Part shown: piece by piece, positions 23,646 to 36,337 of the stretch
Position numbering within the stretch: the stretch's first letter is position 1
Layout of the letters: every line of letters starts with the position of its first letter
Assembly: GCF_910589235.1 (NCBI RefSeq)
Contig: NC_060974.1
Location: 3,089,003-3,153,002, forward strand
DNA from: Vespa crabro
Lineage: Eukaryota; Arthropoda; Insecta; Hymenoptera; Vespidae
Length of the DNA: 64,000 nucleotides
Direction of reading: 5' to 3'
Position numbers and translations under genes: made by a program
The notes under the pieces: model-generated
Seen by the model: the letters and a program-made list of their open reading frames with translations, nothing else
What the model was told of the DNA's origin: nothing
The model's database searches: none

Positions 23646-24625
23646 TATGTAACAGAGAAATGATTAAATGAATTTTTAATGTTACATCGTTGATAAATTT
23701 GTTTGCAATATTTTCTATGGTGTCTCGTTGTCAATGCAAGGGGCGAACATAACCAAATATTGTTGACCTCCAACGTTGTGTGTGCTCATGTCATCACTGA
23801 AAAAAGAACACTTCTTAATATGATTTTAACTTGTCAGATATTATTGATACTACCTTCAGCAATATTTTATATCTTGATGCACCCTATATTGCAGTTGATT
23901 AAAGATGCATAGGATTTGTTAGCTATAAAATGCTATGTAAGACAAGGATTGTTTTTACTCTGATCTAGATATGGACTATAGTCTAATGCTTGTTGCTTAA
24001 ATCAAGTCTATGTAAACACTATGTACATTCAAATCTAAATCCAAACGCAATAACAATATAGTTTGAAAATTCTTAAACGTTTATTCATGAGATATTGAAT
24101 ATATTTTCCAAGAACTTGTTGTTATGAGTATAAGTAAAATAATATACATATTATGGGGGATCTATACACAAATTTTGAAAGCATATAATTTGGATATAGT
24201 TTGAATGTATTAATACGCATACCATGACGATTTTATATGTATCCATATATATATATATATATATATGTAAAGTTTAAATAGACGATTAAGTACATAGCAA
24301 AATATTTAGCAATTAAGTAATATTGCATATTATTTTGTAATATATGACATTTTTTACTCAAATTTGTTTCTGCGTACATATTGTTTTAGTGCAAATGTAT
24401 AAGGCTTTAGGGCCTAACTGTAAAAAAAATCTATAACTGTGATGTAATTTAAATGAATTTATTTTTAATTTTTATATTTTCAGTATTATTTACATAATAA
24501 AAAGTGTATATAAGTGTTAGTTTTGGTATATGGCATAAACTAAGTTTTATCTAGATAAGAAGAATTTTGATGTGTGGAGTATTTGAGAATGCAGATAGAA
24601 TGGGCTGGAATAAGAGTGGCAATCA

Positions 24626-26266
24626 ATGAAGGTCCCTACGTCTGGAAACTCAAACATGGACAATAAATTGAAGTTTTCAGATCGCTTGAAGGCTTTATTG
24701 AAAACCGAGGCTCACCAAGATGTTGATCCGTATATTTTTAGTGAACCAGAACCATTTACTGCAGCAGCAGGAAGAAACTGTACAGTAGTTCAGACCAAAA
24801 GTTCTAAAGTGATGCAAAATTGTAAAAAAAGTAAAGGGAAATGTATAAAAGAAAGGATAAAATTAACTCCTGTGCCAAGTGCAGGATATAGAACTGTTAC
24901 AGATAGAAGGACAGACTTGGATGTGGAATATGGTGGTGGGAGAAGCATAGATCAAAAATATTCTAATATAGTTCAAAGTAAACGACGTCACTTAGAGAAT
25001 TTGGAACGACTCAGGTCAAGGAGACAGAATCGGGACCATACGTTGCTGTATTATCCAAAAGCAGGAGACGAAATATCAGATAGTGAGTCAAGCGGAGACG
25101 AGATGACAGTTTATCAACGTCATTGGTTCTCAGGAGATACAAGTACAGAATTAAATCGTTCTACAAGATTATCTCAATTAAGATCTCAGTTACGGCGACG
25201 TTTGATTCAGTTAAATAGAAGTGACTCAGACTCAGAAGTTCTTTTACGTGAACGTGCAAGGTGTTTATTAGAAACTGCTTACAAGGACCCAGCATCTACA
25301 GCAAGAGCTTTAAGTGATTCACCAGGAACTAGTAAGATAATAGATGGACCACTTCTAGTAGGAGGGCAATGTGGTGCTGAAGGATGTCAACAAATTTCTT
25401 TACCTTGTACACGTCATTGTTCTCGGCATATTATGTTAAATGGAGATCAACTTTTATTTGAACATTGCACTGCCAAATTTAGTGACAACACACAGTGTTG
25501 TATTCCTGTGTTCGATGTTGCACATGAATTACCGCTTTGTCCAGAGCATGCTAGAAAAAGGGATAATTATAATCGTAAGGCTCAAGAATCTAAACCAAAG
25601 AAAGCACGGAAGAAACCAGCATCTCCTACCATCCCAAGGCCTAAGCCAAAATCCAGGCCAAAGAAAAGAAAACGACCTCCTGCAAATAAATTAGAGACCA
25701 AAGGTACTTTAGCACATGAAGAGAGTCATTATATGAGCCAAATGAACTCCAGTGAAAGTCACATTAAGACACTGAATAATATGAGTGTAACACAAGGAAG
25801 CTCAAACTCTTCGAACTTAAACTTAGGGTTGGGACTGAGTTCTCTTGGACTAGGAGGAGGCCTGAAAGTCGAGTTAAGTGATCATGAAGTATTTGCTTCT
25901 CTGGATCCAACTGAACATGACTTTGGAAATGTACTCAACAATTTACCTGCAGATGCGTTTAATGATTTATTTATTGGTAATTATTATTTAATCTTATATA
26001 TCATAAAAACGGAAGGCAAACGATCATGGAAGAACTATTAGTGTCATTTGGTATAATTTGATAAATATTTAATTCAATTTTTATATATAACTTTTTTAGA
26101 AAGTAGAAATGGTGAATATGAACCATCAAGAGAGGAGGAAGAAGAATTGGAACGAGCTTTAGAAGCAGTGGATAAAGATGTTCGTAATTTAGAAAGAATG
26201 GGACAAACACATGGACTTTTAGAGCCAGCTTTACTTGCTCAACTTATGTCAGATATAGCTTCGTAG
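24626..26266 (+). CDS. INO80D: INO80 complex subunit D-like protein
   Basis: Two coding exons: 24626-25976 and 26100-26266; 505 aa. Residues about 249-308 hold a C3HC3H-type zinc-binding module (CGAEGCQQ, CTRHCSRHI, FEHCTAKFSDNTQCC, LPLCPEHARK) as in INO80D and the NSL subunit KANSL2. The basic stretch after it, and the C-terminal DFGNVLNNLP and EEELERALEAV segments, match INO80D rather than KANSL2. INO80D is an accessory, animal-specific subunit of the INO80 chromatin remodeller. Human INO80D has a further N-terminal Cys/His module that I do not see here. An in-frame TAA sits 12 bases upstream of the ATG, so a longer N-terminus would need an upstream spliced exon. Acidic Ser-rich and basic regions fill the N-terminal half. 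Confidence 0.82.
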
Positions 26267-27243
26267 CCCCACCTACATTAACATTATAATAATCAGAAAA
26301 TAAATTCGCGTGTGTTCCTTATGATGTAGAAAAAGAGATACTGTTTTGTGTGTCTGTGCTGCTACATGTAAACTTGTGTCACTGACTCGTTACTACACAG
26401 TTGCACATGTTCGAGACATTGGCAGGGATTGATATACATAAATAGAATGTGAACAAGAACAATAGTAAACTTATCAATTTAGGATGATGGACACTAGGTA
26501 ACACATGGCTAGATTTAATGTCATGTATGACATACAGCTTGTAAATGTTTAAGAATTCCATTTTTTCCAATTAATAGCTAATTAAGAAAACTGTTCATAG
26601 TTTAAAGTTGTAGTGTATATTTACAACTTACTATGAACATACCAACAAATTTTAGTTAATGAAGATTTATTGTACTAGCACTTTTTAGTAATACATTTCA
26701 TTACATTAATTTTTCAAAATATGGGCAATGAAGATACAAAAAGTTATATTACACAAAATAATTGACACATTCAGCATTCAGGATATCAACATTCAGAATA
26801 TTGCAAAAATATTAAGGTATATATTCTCTTTTATATATATATGTCACACATTTAGAATTTTATTATAATTAGACATTGTGTATTAATAGAGCTATTTCAC
26901 GATCATCTATTTTTCTCTTTCTATTTGTTACATTTTACTTAATTGCTTTATCAATATATTATTTTTATCTTCTCATAGTTACAAAAACTAAATTTTCTCG
27001 ATTTATTCGACTATCCTAAATGATTAAAAAAGACAAAGTGTGTCCAATATATAAAATTATTTCATATTTGATATAGATTAAGCAAATAAATGCAAATAAG
27101 TGCATTATAATTGATTTGAAAAAATGTCGCCAATATTTTTATTTTGATTAATTCATGCATTATGATTGATTTGAAAAATTTCAACATTTTTTTGTTTTTA
27201 TGAATTCCTTATAATATATATGTACACATCCACACACACTCAT

Positions 27244-27300
<57 letters not shown>

Positions 27301-29502
27301 ACTAGCCAGACAGACAGACAGACAGACACACACATATAAAATTTAAAAAGATCTAGATATAATGTCATCATAGTATTAAAAAACGATATTTATGTAAAAT
27401 ATCTAAAAAAAAAAAAAAAAAAAAAAAGAAAAAGAAAAAAAAACTTTTTATGAAATTTTGGGTTAGTGTATTTGCATTTCTATTCTAATTACACCATGAA
27501 TTATTATATGTTGATGATCTTAATCTTTAAATCATTTGCATTTTTAATTTATAATAGTTTCAGTTATAAAATAACAAATTATTAATGATAAATCTCAGAT
27601 CTTTTGCAACTTTTCATAAATGATCAAGCGATGTTATAGTATATACAAAAAGTGATCTCTTGGTTAATATATGAACAGAAACGTTTTTTTTTTTTTTTTT
27701 TAAATTATATCTCATTAAACATCTTGTGCATAAAATAAAATTTTACAGGGATATGACTGAATTCATATAAAAATATACATGTTATATATCTCTGAACGAT
27801 TACTATTTCTTTTTTTTTTTTTCTTTTTTTCTTTTTTTTTCCATTAGTTGTTTGTTGTAATAATTCATTGAAGTAATCGTGAATATTAATAATACATACA
27901 CATAATGATCAATAATGTTATTTTATCCATTTTGTAATATATTCATGTAGACAAATATTCAGTGATAAGTAGCTGTAAGAAATGAGTAAAAAACCGAAGA
28001 TGATCTGAAAGAGTTTCATTTTTAATACCGTTCATTAATATAAGTGCAAAGTAATTTGCAATCAATGTGGAAATGACACGCGTTAGAATTATTTCATCAT
28101 TCAAGTAAGAAAAGAAATTCTTTCGTCTTAATTTTTTTTTATATAATGTACACATTAATTCCCAGTTGAGGCACAGATTCTGACAGTAAGACTAGATTGC
28201 TATTAAGATATATAAGAGTTATGTACTGCCATTTTATTGCTAAAATATCATAACTCTATAGAAATATGCAAAGTGCAGTCTAATATTTGATTGTAGACAC
28301 ATCGTGAAGATAGATTACAAATTATCATAGTTTTAATGCATATCGATAATTGAGTGTGATCTAAGAGTTAAACATATAAAGTTATTGTGCATTGCAGTTA
28401 TTAGTTATCATTAAACAGTTTGCACTGAATGTAAGTACAAGAGAACAGATATATAAATTTGCTTGAAAAAAAAAAAAAAAAAAAAAGAAAAAAAAATCTA
28501 GTTTTTATTATCAAAATCTTAGTGCCAAATATATAGAAATAAAAGGTACTTAGTTTTCTCTTTTAAATGTGCGTGTCACTTATCTAAAAATGATAATTCA
28601 TAAAATTCCACATTTTTGGAGTACGTTAGTTAAATATGAATTATTAAAGTCACTTGCAAAAATAGGTTTGCAAAAAAAATATTAGTAACAATCTCGTATA
28701 AATGAAACTAAAAAAATATTTGCAATTGGGCACCCATATTGGAAATAAATTAATGTCATACTGTTATTTGTAGAATCTTAGTGAATAGGTAAATAGTAAT
28801 TATTTATGGAAAAGGACAATGCAAAATTTAATCAAAAAAAATGCATTGCTTCGAGTGTATCTATATGTGACTCATTGTAAAATATCAACATTATTACTCT
28901 TGACTAGACATTATCAATTATAATAAGCATATTTTTTACATTGTCTTAAAATACTCAGTTTATCTGACCCATTCACTTATCCTCTATTAGCGTAACATAT
29001 TAAGCATTTTTTTTAAGATTAAATATATGATATATGTAAATTCATTGGATTTACATGATAGCCAGATAACATTTATCAGTATTCTGTTTAATTATATATT
29101 TTCTTTGGCTTGTATTACAAATAATCTTTTTTACATTTAACCAGTGTAATATTTTTATTTATCACAAACACAAATTTTAAAATGATTGCTAATTAATTTC
29201 TATTTGTATCCTGAAATCTTTCGGTATAATATTATTTTCAATTAGATTTTGATAAAAATGTGATTGTTACAATAGTCAGTCCTTGTGTAAACATTTTTAT
29301 GAATTTTAAATCTTCCATGAAATGTAGATTTTGAGTTAATTACAACTATTATGTTGATAATCAAGTAGAGCCAAAATAACAAATAATTGGATTATACTAT
29401 TGTATGATACATTTTTATTGTAATACCAGGAAATAAGTTTACCTATTTGTTAAAGTATCTATTTACTATATCATTTAAGTTGGATTTCATTCGACTTGAT
29501 TT
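26267..29502. other. Long non-coding stretch between INO80D-like and PPP1R36-like genes (3' to 3')
   Basis: Both flanking genes end here, so the 3.2 kb should be their 3' UTRs plus spacer. AATAAA occurs at 26299-26304, only about 33 bp past the INO80D-like stop. A (CA)n/(GACA)n microsatellite lies at 27238-27327 and poly-A or poly-T runs occur near 27,405, 27,690, 27,810 and 28,467. No exon or RNA gene was recognised. Confidence 0.5.
27238..27327. repeat. Compound (CA)n (CAGA)n microsatellite
   Basis: About 27 CA units at 27,246-27,299, a short unique CCACTAGC, then five CAGA units up to 27,327 and a further CA run. Confidence 0.95.
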
Positions 29503-31449
29503 TTAAATAATGGTCATAATAGAATATGTATCCAACTGTTTACTATGACTCTCTATTTGTCTAATAATCCACTTTTTCCTAGCATCTTCACGAAATTTAG
29601 AATATTTTCTAGTCGATTTATCAATTTTTTTTACTTCAAATACTTCTGTTAATGCAGGTTGAAGTTCGAAAGAAGGCATCCTCATAATATTTTGATTACA
29701 GTCCTTTTTATAATATAAATGCAATTATTATTTCTTTCTTATGACATTGACACAAAATATTTGAAAAGTTACTTATTATATAGATATTATATGAAAAGCA
29801 TACCAGATTGTTTTGTGTCAGGTTATTAGTTATATTGTTCTTTTTATCATAACTTTTTTCAGCTTTACTAATGTTTTCAGCATGATTAGAATTTTCTGAA
29901 TTAAGTAACATTAACATTAAATCATAATTGGATCTTTCCTGTCCAAGTATGCCAATTTTAATTCCAAGTTTAGGCAACATCTCTTCTTCAATAAGTAATG
30001 CATTGTGTAAGTAAGCAATTCGTGGATCACATGTATCAACATCTATCATTCCTATGTATTAAGACAGAAGTTAATAACATACGTGAATTAAAAATTTATT
30101 TCTTTATGTTTCTTAATAATTTAAATAATATTATTTTTTATTATACTTTTGAATCAAAGCTCAATACAATATATTAACACGAATAATACTTGCAAATGTA
30201 TTACCTAATGATAAAACTTGGAAATTACACTCTGAATAAATTAATTCCTCTATTAAAGGTGAATATTTAAGCAATTTTCTTTTAGATTGTATCTGTGGAC
30301 CATGTAGTACAAAAATATCACTTTCTAACATATCTTTAATGGTATAACCACTTTTTTTGTTGTAGGCTTCAGTTCTGAGTAGTCTATGTAATTCTGACTC
30401 TAGAAAAACATATATCAATAAGCGCATGATACATACAGCAAAAGAGAGAACAATAATAAATATAAAGTTGTATTTTGTACTATAATGCAATAGACATATT
30501 TTTCATTGATCATGTTCAAAAGTGATGGAATAAATATAATTGTGTTAATAATGTAGGATAATTTACCAATTAAGTGAAAATGTTTACGATGTAAAGCTAT
30601 CCATACAACACGATGAGATATATGAATTAGCACTTCAAATATTCTTAGATCTTTTTCTCCTTGTGATTGAGTCATACTTGATCTTTTTTTTCCACTTATT
30701 ATATGGTGATAGCGTATTGTATCTTGGCAACCTACTATTAAATCTGCATATTCTTTACTTAACATACATCGTAAAATATGCAATTCATCAGCATATTTAA
30801 TTCTATGTCCACCTGCTAATGGATTTGGTGCCTTTTTTAGAGTAGCTACACGTTCTTCCATTAATTTTTCCCATATTTCTATATAATATTGAAAATATAT
30901 TATAAGTGCTCTTAAAAAATGATCAACAACAGGCAAATGAAAGAAATTTATGAATTTAACGCTGACAGGACTAATGAGTAAAAACATAACAAGATCTTTT
31001 ATATCCTGTAAGATGATTACGTCTGGTTCATTAGGAGCTACTTTTCGTAAATAATACTTTCTAAATTTTATCTGTAAAATATTTCTTGTTAACATATCAT
31101 TAAATTTATTTATTATTAATTATTGATCTATCTATTGCTAGATTAATTACTTTCTGACTTGGATTCAACGTTTCATGAAAATTTAAAATTAAATAATTAT
31201 GGGGACAATAAATTTCTGATGGATCTATAACTTCAGATTGTATTGTTCGTTTTTTAATTTGTTCATCATCTATTTTTTGTACTCTGTAAAATTTATATAC
31301 AAATGAATTACAAGCAAGTACACAAAATTTAGAATAATAATTGATATATTCTTTTTGAATTCTAAGAAAAATATATATTTCTTTTTTTTTTACCTTGGTA
31401 ATATTAAACCTTCAGAAACTTCATCCCATATAAATCGGTTTTGATCCAT
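29503..31449 (-). CDS. PPP1R36: Protein phosphatase 1 regulatory subunit 36-like
   Basis: Six exons: 31449-31394, 31283-31151, 31071-30567, 30399-30205, 30051-29804, 29703-29503; 445 aa, near the 422 aa of human PPP1R36. The central part has FFHLPVVDHFLRALIIYFQ, then ISHRVVWIALHRKHFHLIES and LHRLLRTEAYN, which align by eye with the human segments around VDKFL and SYVAWVTFERRDF. The protein is mostly helical with a basic C-terminus and no catalytic motif. PPP1R36 is described as an inhibitor of protein phosphatase 1 with testis-biased expression in mammals; the role in insects is not established. The two short first exons were identified from splice signals and keep frame. The family assignment rests on remembered similarity. 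Confidence 0.7.
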
Positions 31450-31848
31450 AATTATACTAATGAGTATAAAAAATAAAATCATTTATTAGTATACTACATA
31501 TATTTAGAGGTTAACATTTTAAATAAATAAATTATTGACAAATCGGATAGTATATTTTTGAAGTTCTAAGAGAATCGAATTATATTGATTACTAGAAGGT
31601 CCAAATGTGTGTATGTGTGTACGCGCGCGAATGTGTATATATATATACTTTTAATTTAATGATTGCGTATGTGTGTGTGTGTATGTACATTATTGCTTTA
31701 AAAAGATAGTATTTGAAAAAGCAATGCATAAATTAAATTACTATTTCATCGATTTTCTTTTTTCATCTTAATATTTTAATAAATTAATAATAAATTATTC
31801 TGCATTATAAATTTATTAACAATTAAATATATAATTAGTTGATACATT
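31450..31848. other. Spacer between mRpL9 end and PPP1R36-like start
   Basis: 399 bp without coding exon. It contains GTGTGT/ACGCGCGCG repeats near 31,605-31,685 and must include the PPP1R36-like promoter. Confidence 0.4.
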
Positions 31849-32553
31849 TTATTCTAAATTTTGTATATTACGAGGTATGGGCATAGAATCTAATATTGGT
31901 TTATCTTCTGGGAAAATTGGCTCCAACAAATACTTCCAAAAATCTTGTATAAATACATTATGATGATGAATCCTACACCTAACTTTTACTTTTTCGCTAT
32001 TATTAATTGTTACAATGACGTAAAATTGTTTTCCTTCGAGAGATAAATCAGGTCCAGATATAGTTTTTTCTGGTAAAGTTATTGCTTCTTCGGGTACATA
32101 AATTCCTGCCTTACGAAAACTTACTTTTAAATGCCATTTTTCTAGAGTCCATGGAACTTCTTGTGATAATGATACAGATAAATTCATATGTGATAAAATA
32201 TTTATTGTTTGCTTTGTTATTAGAGAAAGTTTAGGTCCTTCATCAATGCTTTTTGTAATATATTTGTCAATGTTTTCTTGAGTTGCATATACTCCTAATT
32301 TAGGTAGAATGACATTATTATAAGCTTTTTCAGGAGACACCAAAACAATTTCTCCCTTTGCGCCAATCTTATGTACATCAGACGTTAATATCAATTTGAT
32401 TGGTTTCTGTTTCTGACTTTCAGTATGTTCTACAAAATGATAGACAAAATATTTAGGCCTAAGCATTCTGTATTTTTCAGACTTTTTAAGAAGTGGTGGT
32501 TTAAATTTTCTTTTCAATATAAAACCATTCTGAAAATAGATATAAATATATAT

Positions 32554-32598
<45 letters not shown>

Positions 32599-32774
32599 AT
32601 ATATAGTTTATATTAAAAAATATATCATAAATAAAAACAATGTCTAAACAAAATGAATACCCGTGTTTGCTGATAAACAAAATCTGTGCCATTATTCTGT
32701 AATAATGTGGTCCTGCTTAAAAATGGACTAATCAACATCTTTAAATGATTCGCACAAAAAGTCGATTTTAACAT
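31849..32774 (-). CDS. mRpL9: Mitochondrial ribosomal protein bL9m
   Basis: Two exons: 32774-32661 and 32529-31849; 264 aa, in the range of animal MRPL9. Residues 1-38 are basic and Ser/Thr-rich with no acidic cluster, fitting a mitochondrial targeting peptide. The L9 N-domain is seen in IKLILTSDVHKIGAKGEIV and VSPEKAYNNVILPKLGVYAT, the counterpart of the bacterial L9 segment with conserved KG and NYL-like positions. A longer mitochondrial-specific C-terminal extension follows. It is a structural component of the large mitoribosomal subunit. The intron contains TA repeats. The start lies 369 bp from the divergent HSPBAP1 start. Confidence 0.92.
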
Positions 32775-33143
32775 TTTTCTTTTTGTTTTCAGCAAGAAAA
32801 ATCCAGAAAGAAAAATAAGGATATCATTAATAAGATTAGAATATACAATTATTATACAAACTTTAGGTTACATTTAAATCGATAGTATTTCCCTCTGTTG
32901 TCAGAACTTGATATGAAATTTTCATATCAAGATGACATCTAGTGGCGCGGAGAAACTAAATTATAAAATTCTATAACCTAATATTGGAATAATAAAATGC
33001 CGTTTAATTAGATATTTAATTAGATATTAATTAAATGGTACGATATGTATTATATCTTAAATAACATTTATTATATTGGAGTTATTCGTACAGATGTCTT
33101 TTGTTTAAATAAGATATGTGATATATAACAAATATTATATACA
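32775..33143. promoter_or_regulatory. Putative shared promoter region of mRpL9 and HSPBAP1
   Basis: 369 bp between divergent start codons. An inverted repeat of TTGATATGAAA and TTTCATATCAA lies at about 32,908-32,932 (TTGATATGAAATTTTCATATCAA). No other gene fits in the gap. Confidence 0.5.
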
Positions 33144-34644
33144 ATGGAAAAGACTAATGTGCCAAATGAAGAAACTTTGAAGAAAGCTATTTTTGATTTG
33201 CAAGAACCAATAGTGTTTCATAATATTTTGCAAGATGGGAATGGTTCATTTATATGGCAATTATTACAATGGAATTTATCGGATCTTATAGAAAAATTCG
33301 GAGATATGAAATTACAATTTCGAGTTGGATATAATTCAAGATCCATGGTATCTTTCATCGTTAATCTTTTAAAAGAAATTCATATTTATAAATTCATAAA
33401 TTTATTAGAGAAAAATATAATTTATATTTTCTATTATCTATTATAGTATCCACAATGGGAAAAGCAATGCGATACTAAAACAATGACATTTGCAGAATTT
33501 GTAGAAGAATCGAATTCTTCTATTGATAAAAGTAAATGGTATTACTTTGATTACAAGTATATGCATGAATGGATACAGGATAAGCCTGATTTACTTAATT
33601 CCTTAAATTGGCATAGATTTGGCATTGAAAAAGATGGTCATGATTCTACTCTTTGGATTGGAAATAAAGGCGCACATACAAATTGCCATTTTGATTCTTA
33701 TGGATGTAATTTAGTAGCTCAAATTCATGGCAGGTTGATATATATATATATACGTCTTTAATATATATTACATATCTAACTATCCTTATGTAGTCTTTTT
33801 TTTTTTTGATGAAAAATTACAGAAAACAATGGATATTGTTTCCACCAAATTCAACTGATAAACTTCGTCCTACAAGAGTTCCTTACGAAGAATCAACGAT
33901 ATACAGCAAATTTAATTTTTTTTGTCCAACAGATGAGGAAGAAGAAGCAATATTAAAGCTTTCAGGACAAGTAAAATTTATTATACTTGAAAAAGGAGAC
34001 GTTTTATTTGTTCCAAAAGGTTGGTGGCACTATGTAGAATCCTTGGACTTGACTGTAAGTGTCAATATATGGTTACCTCTACAGACAGATAATAAAGCAC
34101 GCCTTAAGGAAGCGCTTGTTAAATTAATTGTTAACAGAATTGGTAAAAAAGTATGTGACAATCCTGAGGAAATACATTGTTCTCTTTCTCAAAATATGAA
34201 AATAGTAAGTTTTTGGCCTAATGCATAATTATATTATAATTAAAAACTTTCAAAGTGTTTGTATTAACAATTTTTTTTTATTATTAGTTGGAAAACACTC
34301 TCTTAGAATGTAAACATATTGATACTGACAAGTTATCGGATACAAAGAAAATAAAACACTTAGTATGGACTGTTGAAGATTTATCTGAAAAGTATCCTTC
34401 TTTTGTGAAATTACTACATAACCTGGAGGAGTCAGAATTACAAGATTTATTAAAATATAAAAGGGAAAGATTTTTAACTAGTATTGATGAACTATCTCAA
34501 ACAAATGTACCTACATCTGTGATTTCTGTAAATAAGACAGAACTATTCTCTCAATTATCAAAAGACATTGTCAATACATTTTGTCATCCTGATATTATCG
34601 ATAAAGCAGCTGAATTGCTATTAAAAACTCATTATGGAAATTAA
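33144..34644 (+). CDS. HSPBAP1: HSPB1-associated protein 1-like JmjC protein
   Basis: Four exons: 33144-33347, 33447-33733, 33823-34204, 34288-34644; 409 aa. The JmjC double-stranded beta-helix holds the Fe(II) ligands His149 and Asp151 in CHFDSYGCN and the distal His233 in VPKGWWHYVESL. The segments KQWILFPP and WIGNKGAHTN are typical of the FIH/JMJD5 group of 2-oxoglutarate hydroxylases. All three metal ligands are intact, so the enzyme is likely active. The 130 C-terminal residues are helical and specific to this family. HSPBAP1 was named for binding the small heat shock protein HSPB1 in mammals, and its hydroxylation substrate is not known. The gene ends 180 bp from the convergent THOC3 end. 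Confidence 0.85.
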
Positions 34645-34824
34645 TAAAAATATTATATATAGATCAATATAATAATTTAGTTATTTTGTTCAGTTTCCTT
34701 GTATAATTACTATTATTTTACTTATTATCTGTCTAAGTAAAATAATATTAATTAACAGATAGACAAAAAAAGTAATAGATACATATATTTTTATCATAAA
34801 ATTATAAAACCATTTAAATGTGGT

Positions 34825-35876
34825 TCAGTCATTAGCAAATCCAAATACTTTTAAACTACCAGCATCTCTTTTCCTATCGTATGTATCCTTATCGTCACAG
34901 GCATAAGCAAGTAAATATTGTTTTGGATGCCAGGCAACAGTAAATGTTGCAGCTTCAACTGGAATATCAGCTATCTTCTCTCCCGTTTCTACCTCACCTA
35001 TATCTATAACTAAATCCTCTGATGCTGCTGCTAATAATTGTCCATCATAGGAAAAGGATATTGTCCTTACTGGCCATTCTAATCTCGAAAATGTTCTTAA
35101 GCAACACAATTCATCTGCATCCCATAAAGACACTAGTGCATCCGCAGAGCCAGTTGCAAAATAACGTCCAGTTGGATCAAATTCTATGCATATACAAGTT
35201 CCTGGATGTGCTTTTATCACATGTAATAATTCTAATTCCGGATAGCTAAGAATATGTACACAGCCTTGTCCATTGGTTAAATAAAATGTGTCAGAATCCT
35301 TATTCCATGAGATCTCATTCACTTCAAAATTAAATTGTTCTTCGGCACGTATTTTCATAACTCTGGCATCAATGAATGTTACAAGATCCTCCTTATTACC
35401 AACGGCTATGGTATTACCATCAGGTGACCACGATATATTAATATTTTCTCCTCTGGTACTAATATTAGCAGTACATTTTTGTGTTCGCGTATCCCAAATA
35501 CGAACGGTTTTATCTCCACTCGCAGTCGATAATAATTCTGGACAAAATGCGTGCCAACATAATTGATCTACGCTACCTCCGTGTCCTCTAAAAGTTATTT
35601 CTTGTTTCTATAGAAAATATTATTTATACTATGACATAATCTCTTTCTATTGTTAATATATAAATTATATTAATTCTTAATAATACTTACTAGTCGGTCT
35701 GGTCCAAGAGAAAATATACAAACGGATTTGTCAAAAGAACCTGAAGCCAATAATTTTCCATCGCAACTCCATCCAACACTGTGAACTTTAGCAGAATGAC
35801 TTTGTTGTTCTCTGATTTTGTTATGCGATTTAAAATAATTTATCAAGTCTTCCACGCGTGGACTAGTAGTCGCCAT
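34825..35876 (-). CDS. THOC3: THO complex subunit 3 (WD40)
   Basis: Two exons: 35876-35691 and 35607-34825; 322 aa. WD40 repeats are seen as HSVGWSCDGKLLASGSFDK, STASGDKTVRIWDTR, INISWSPDGNTIAVGNKED, EFDPTGRYFATGSADALVS and SFSYDGQLLAAASEDLVID, followed by a final blade ending in SLKVFGF. N-terminus EDLINYFKSHNKIREQQSHSAKV resembles THOC3. In Drosophila the orthologue is called tex. It is a seven-bladed propeller in the THO/TREX complex that couples transcription to mRNA export. The single intron is in phase 0. The gene is tail-to-tail with HSPBAP1 and head-to-head with ktub. Confidence 0.92.
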
Positions 35877-36337
35877 GTTTGTTTACATACTCGTGCCTGC
35901 GAATCATAGGAATGCATTGACTCGAATCAACGAAGATCGAAATTTACCGGTCAAATTAATATAAACTAATCGATCTGAGAGTTCTAGTCAATATTAAAGA
36001 ACATAAAATATTCACGATTAATATTAAATTACATGTATATATGCATATATATGTATATATATACATGCTTAAATTCTAATCATATTGATTATATATTTGA
36101 TTATATCGTAAAATGCCTTTTTAATGCGTGAACGACCAATCACGAAAAATGATATAACTCGTTAGTGTTTTCAATATCAAAGACAACTCATGCGTCGAAT
36201 TATACGGGTTGGTTGCCTAGGTACCATGAGGACATGTAATATGTTTTGACGTAAACAAACTTCATTTATAGAAGTTTAATTGTGCTCGAGAAAAAGTCAT
36301 TTGTTTATGATAAATAATTGCTTTAATAAGCAGTAAA
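35877..36337. promoter_or_regulatory. Putative shared promoter region of THOC3 and king tubby
   Basis: 461 bp between divergent starts. No coding exon was seen. Less AT-rich stretches lie at both ends (near 35,880-35,960 and 36,185-36,260), with TA/CA-type repeats at 36,030-36,070 in between. Confidence 0.45.

Larger units (their letters stand above)
20904..24625. other. STT3B 3' UTR, spacer and 5' flank of the INO80D-like gene
   Basis: No certain coding exon. An AATAAA at 21247-21252 is a candidate STT3B poly(A) signal. A (TA)n run at about 21415-21467 is followed by TATG units. The DNA is very AT-rich up to about 23,150 and then shifts to a less AT-rich block at 23,150-23,920, which probably contains a transcription start and a non-coding first exon of the downstream gene. 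Confidence 0.45.
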
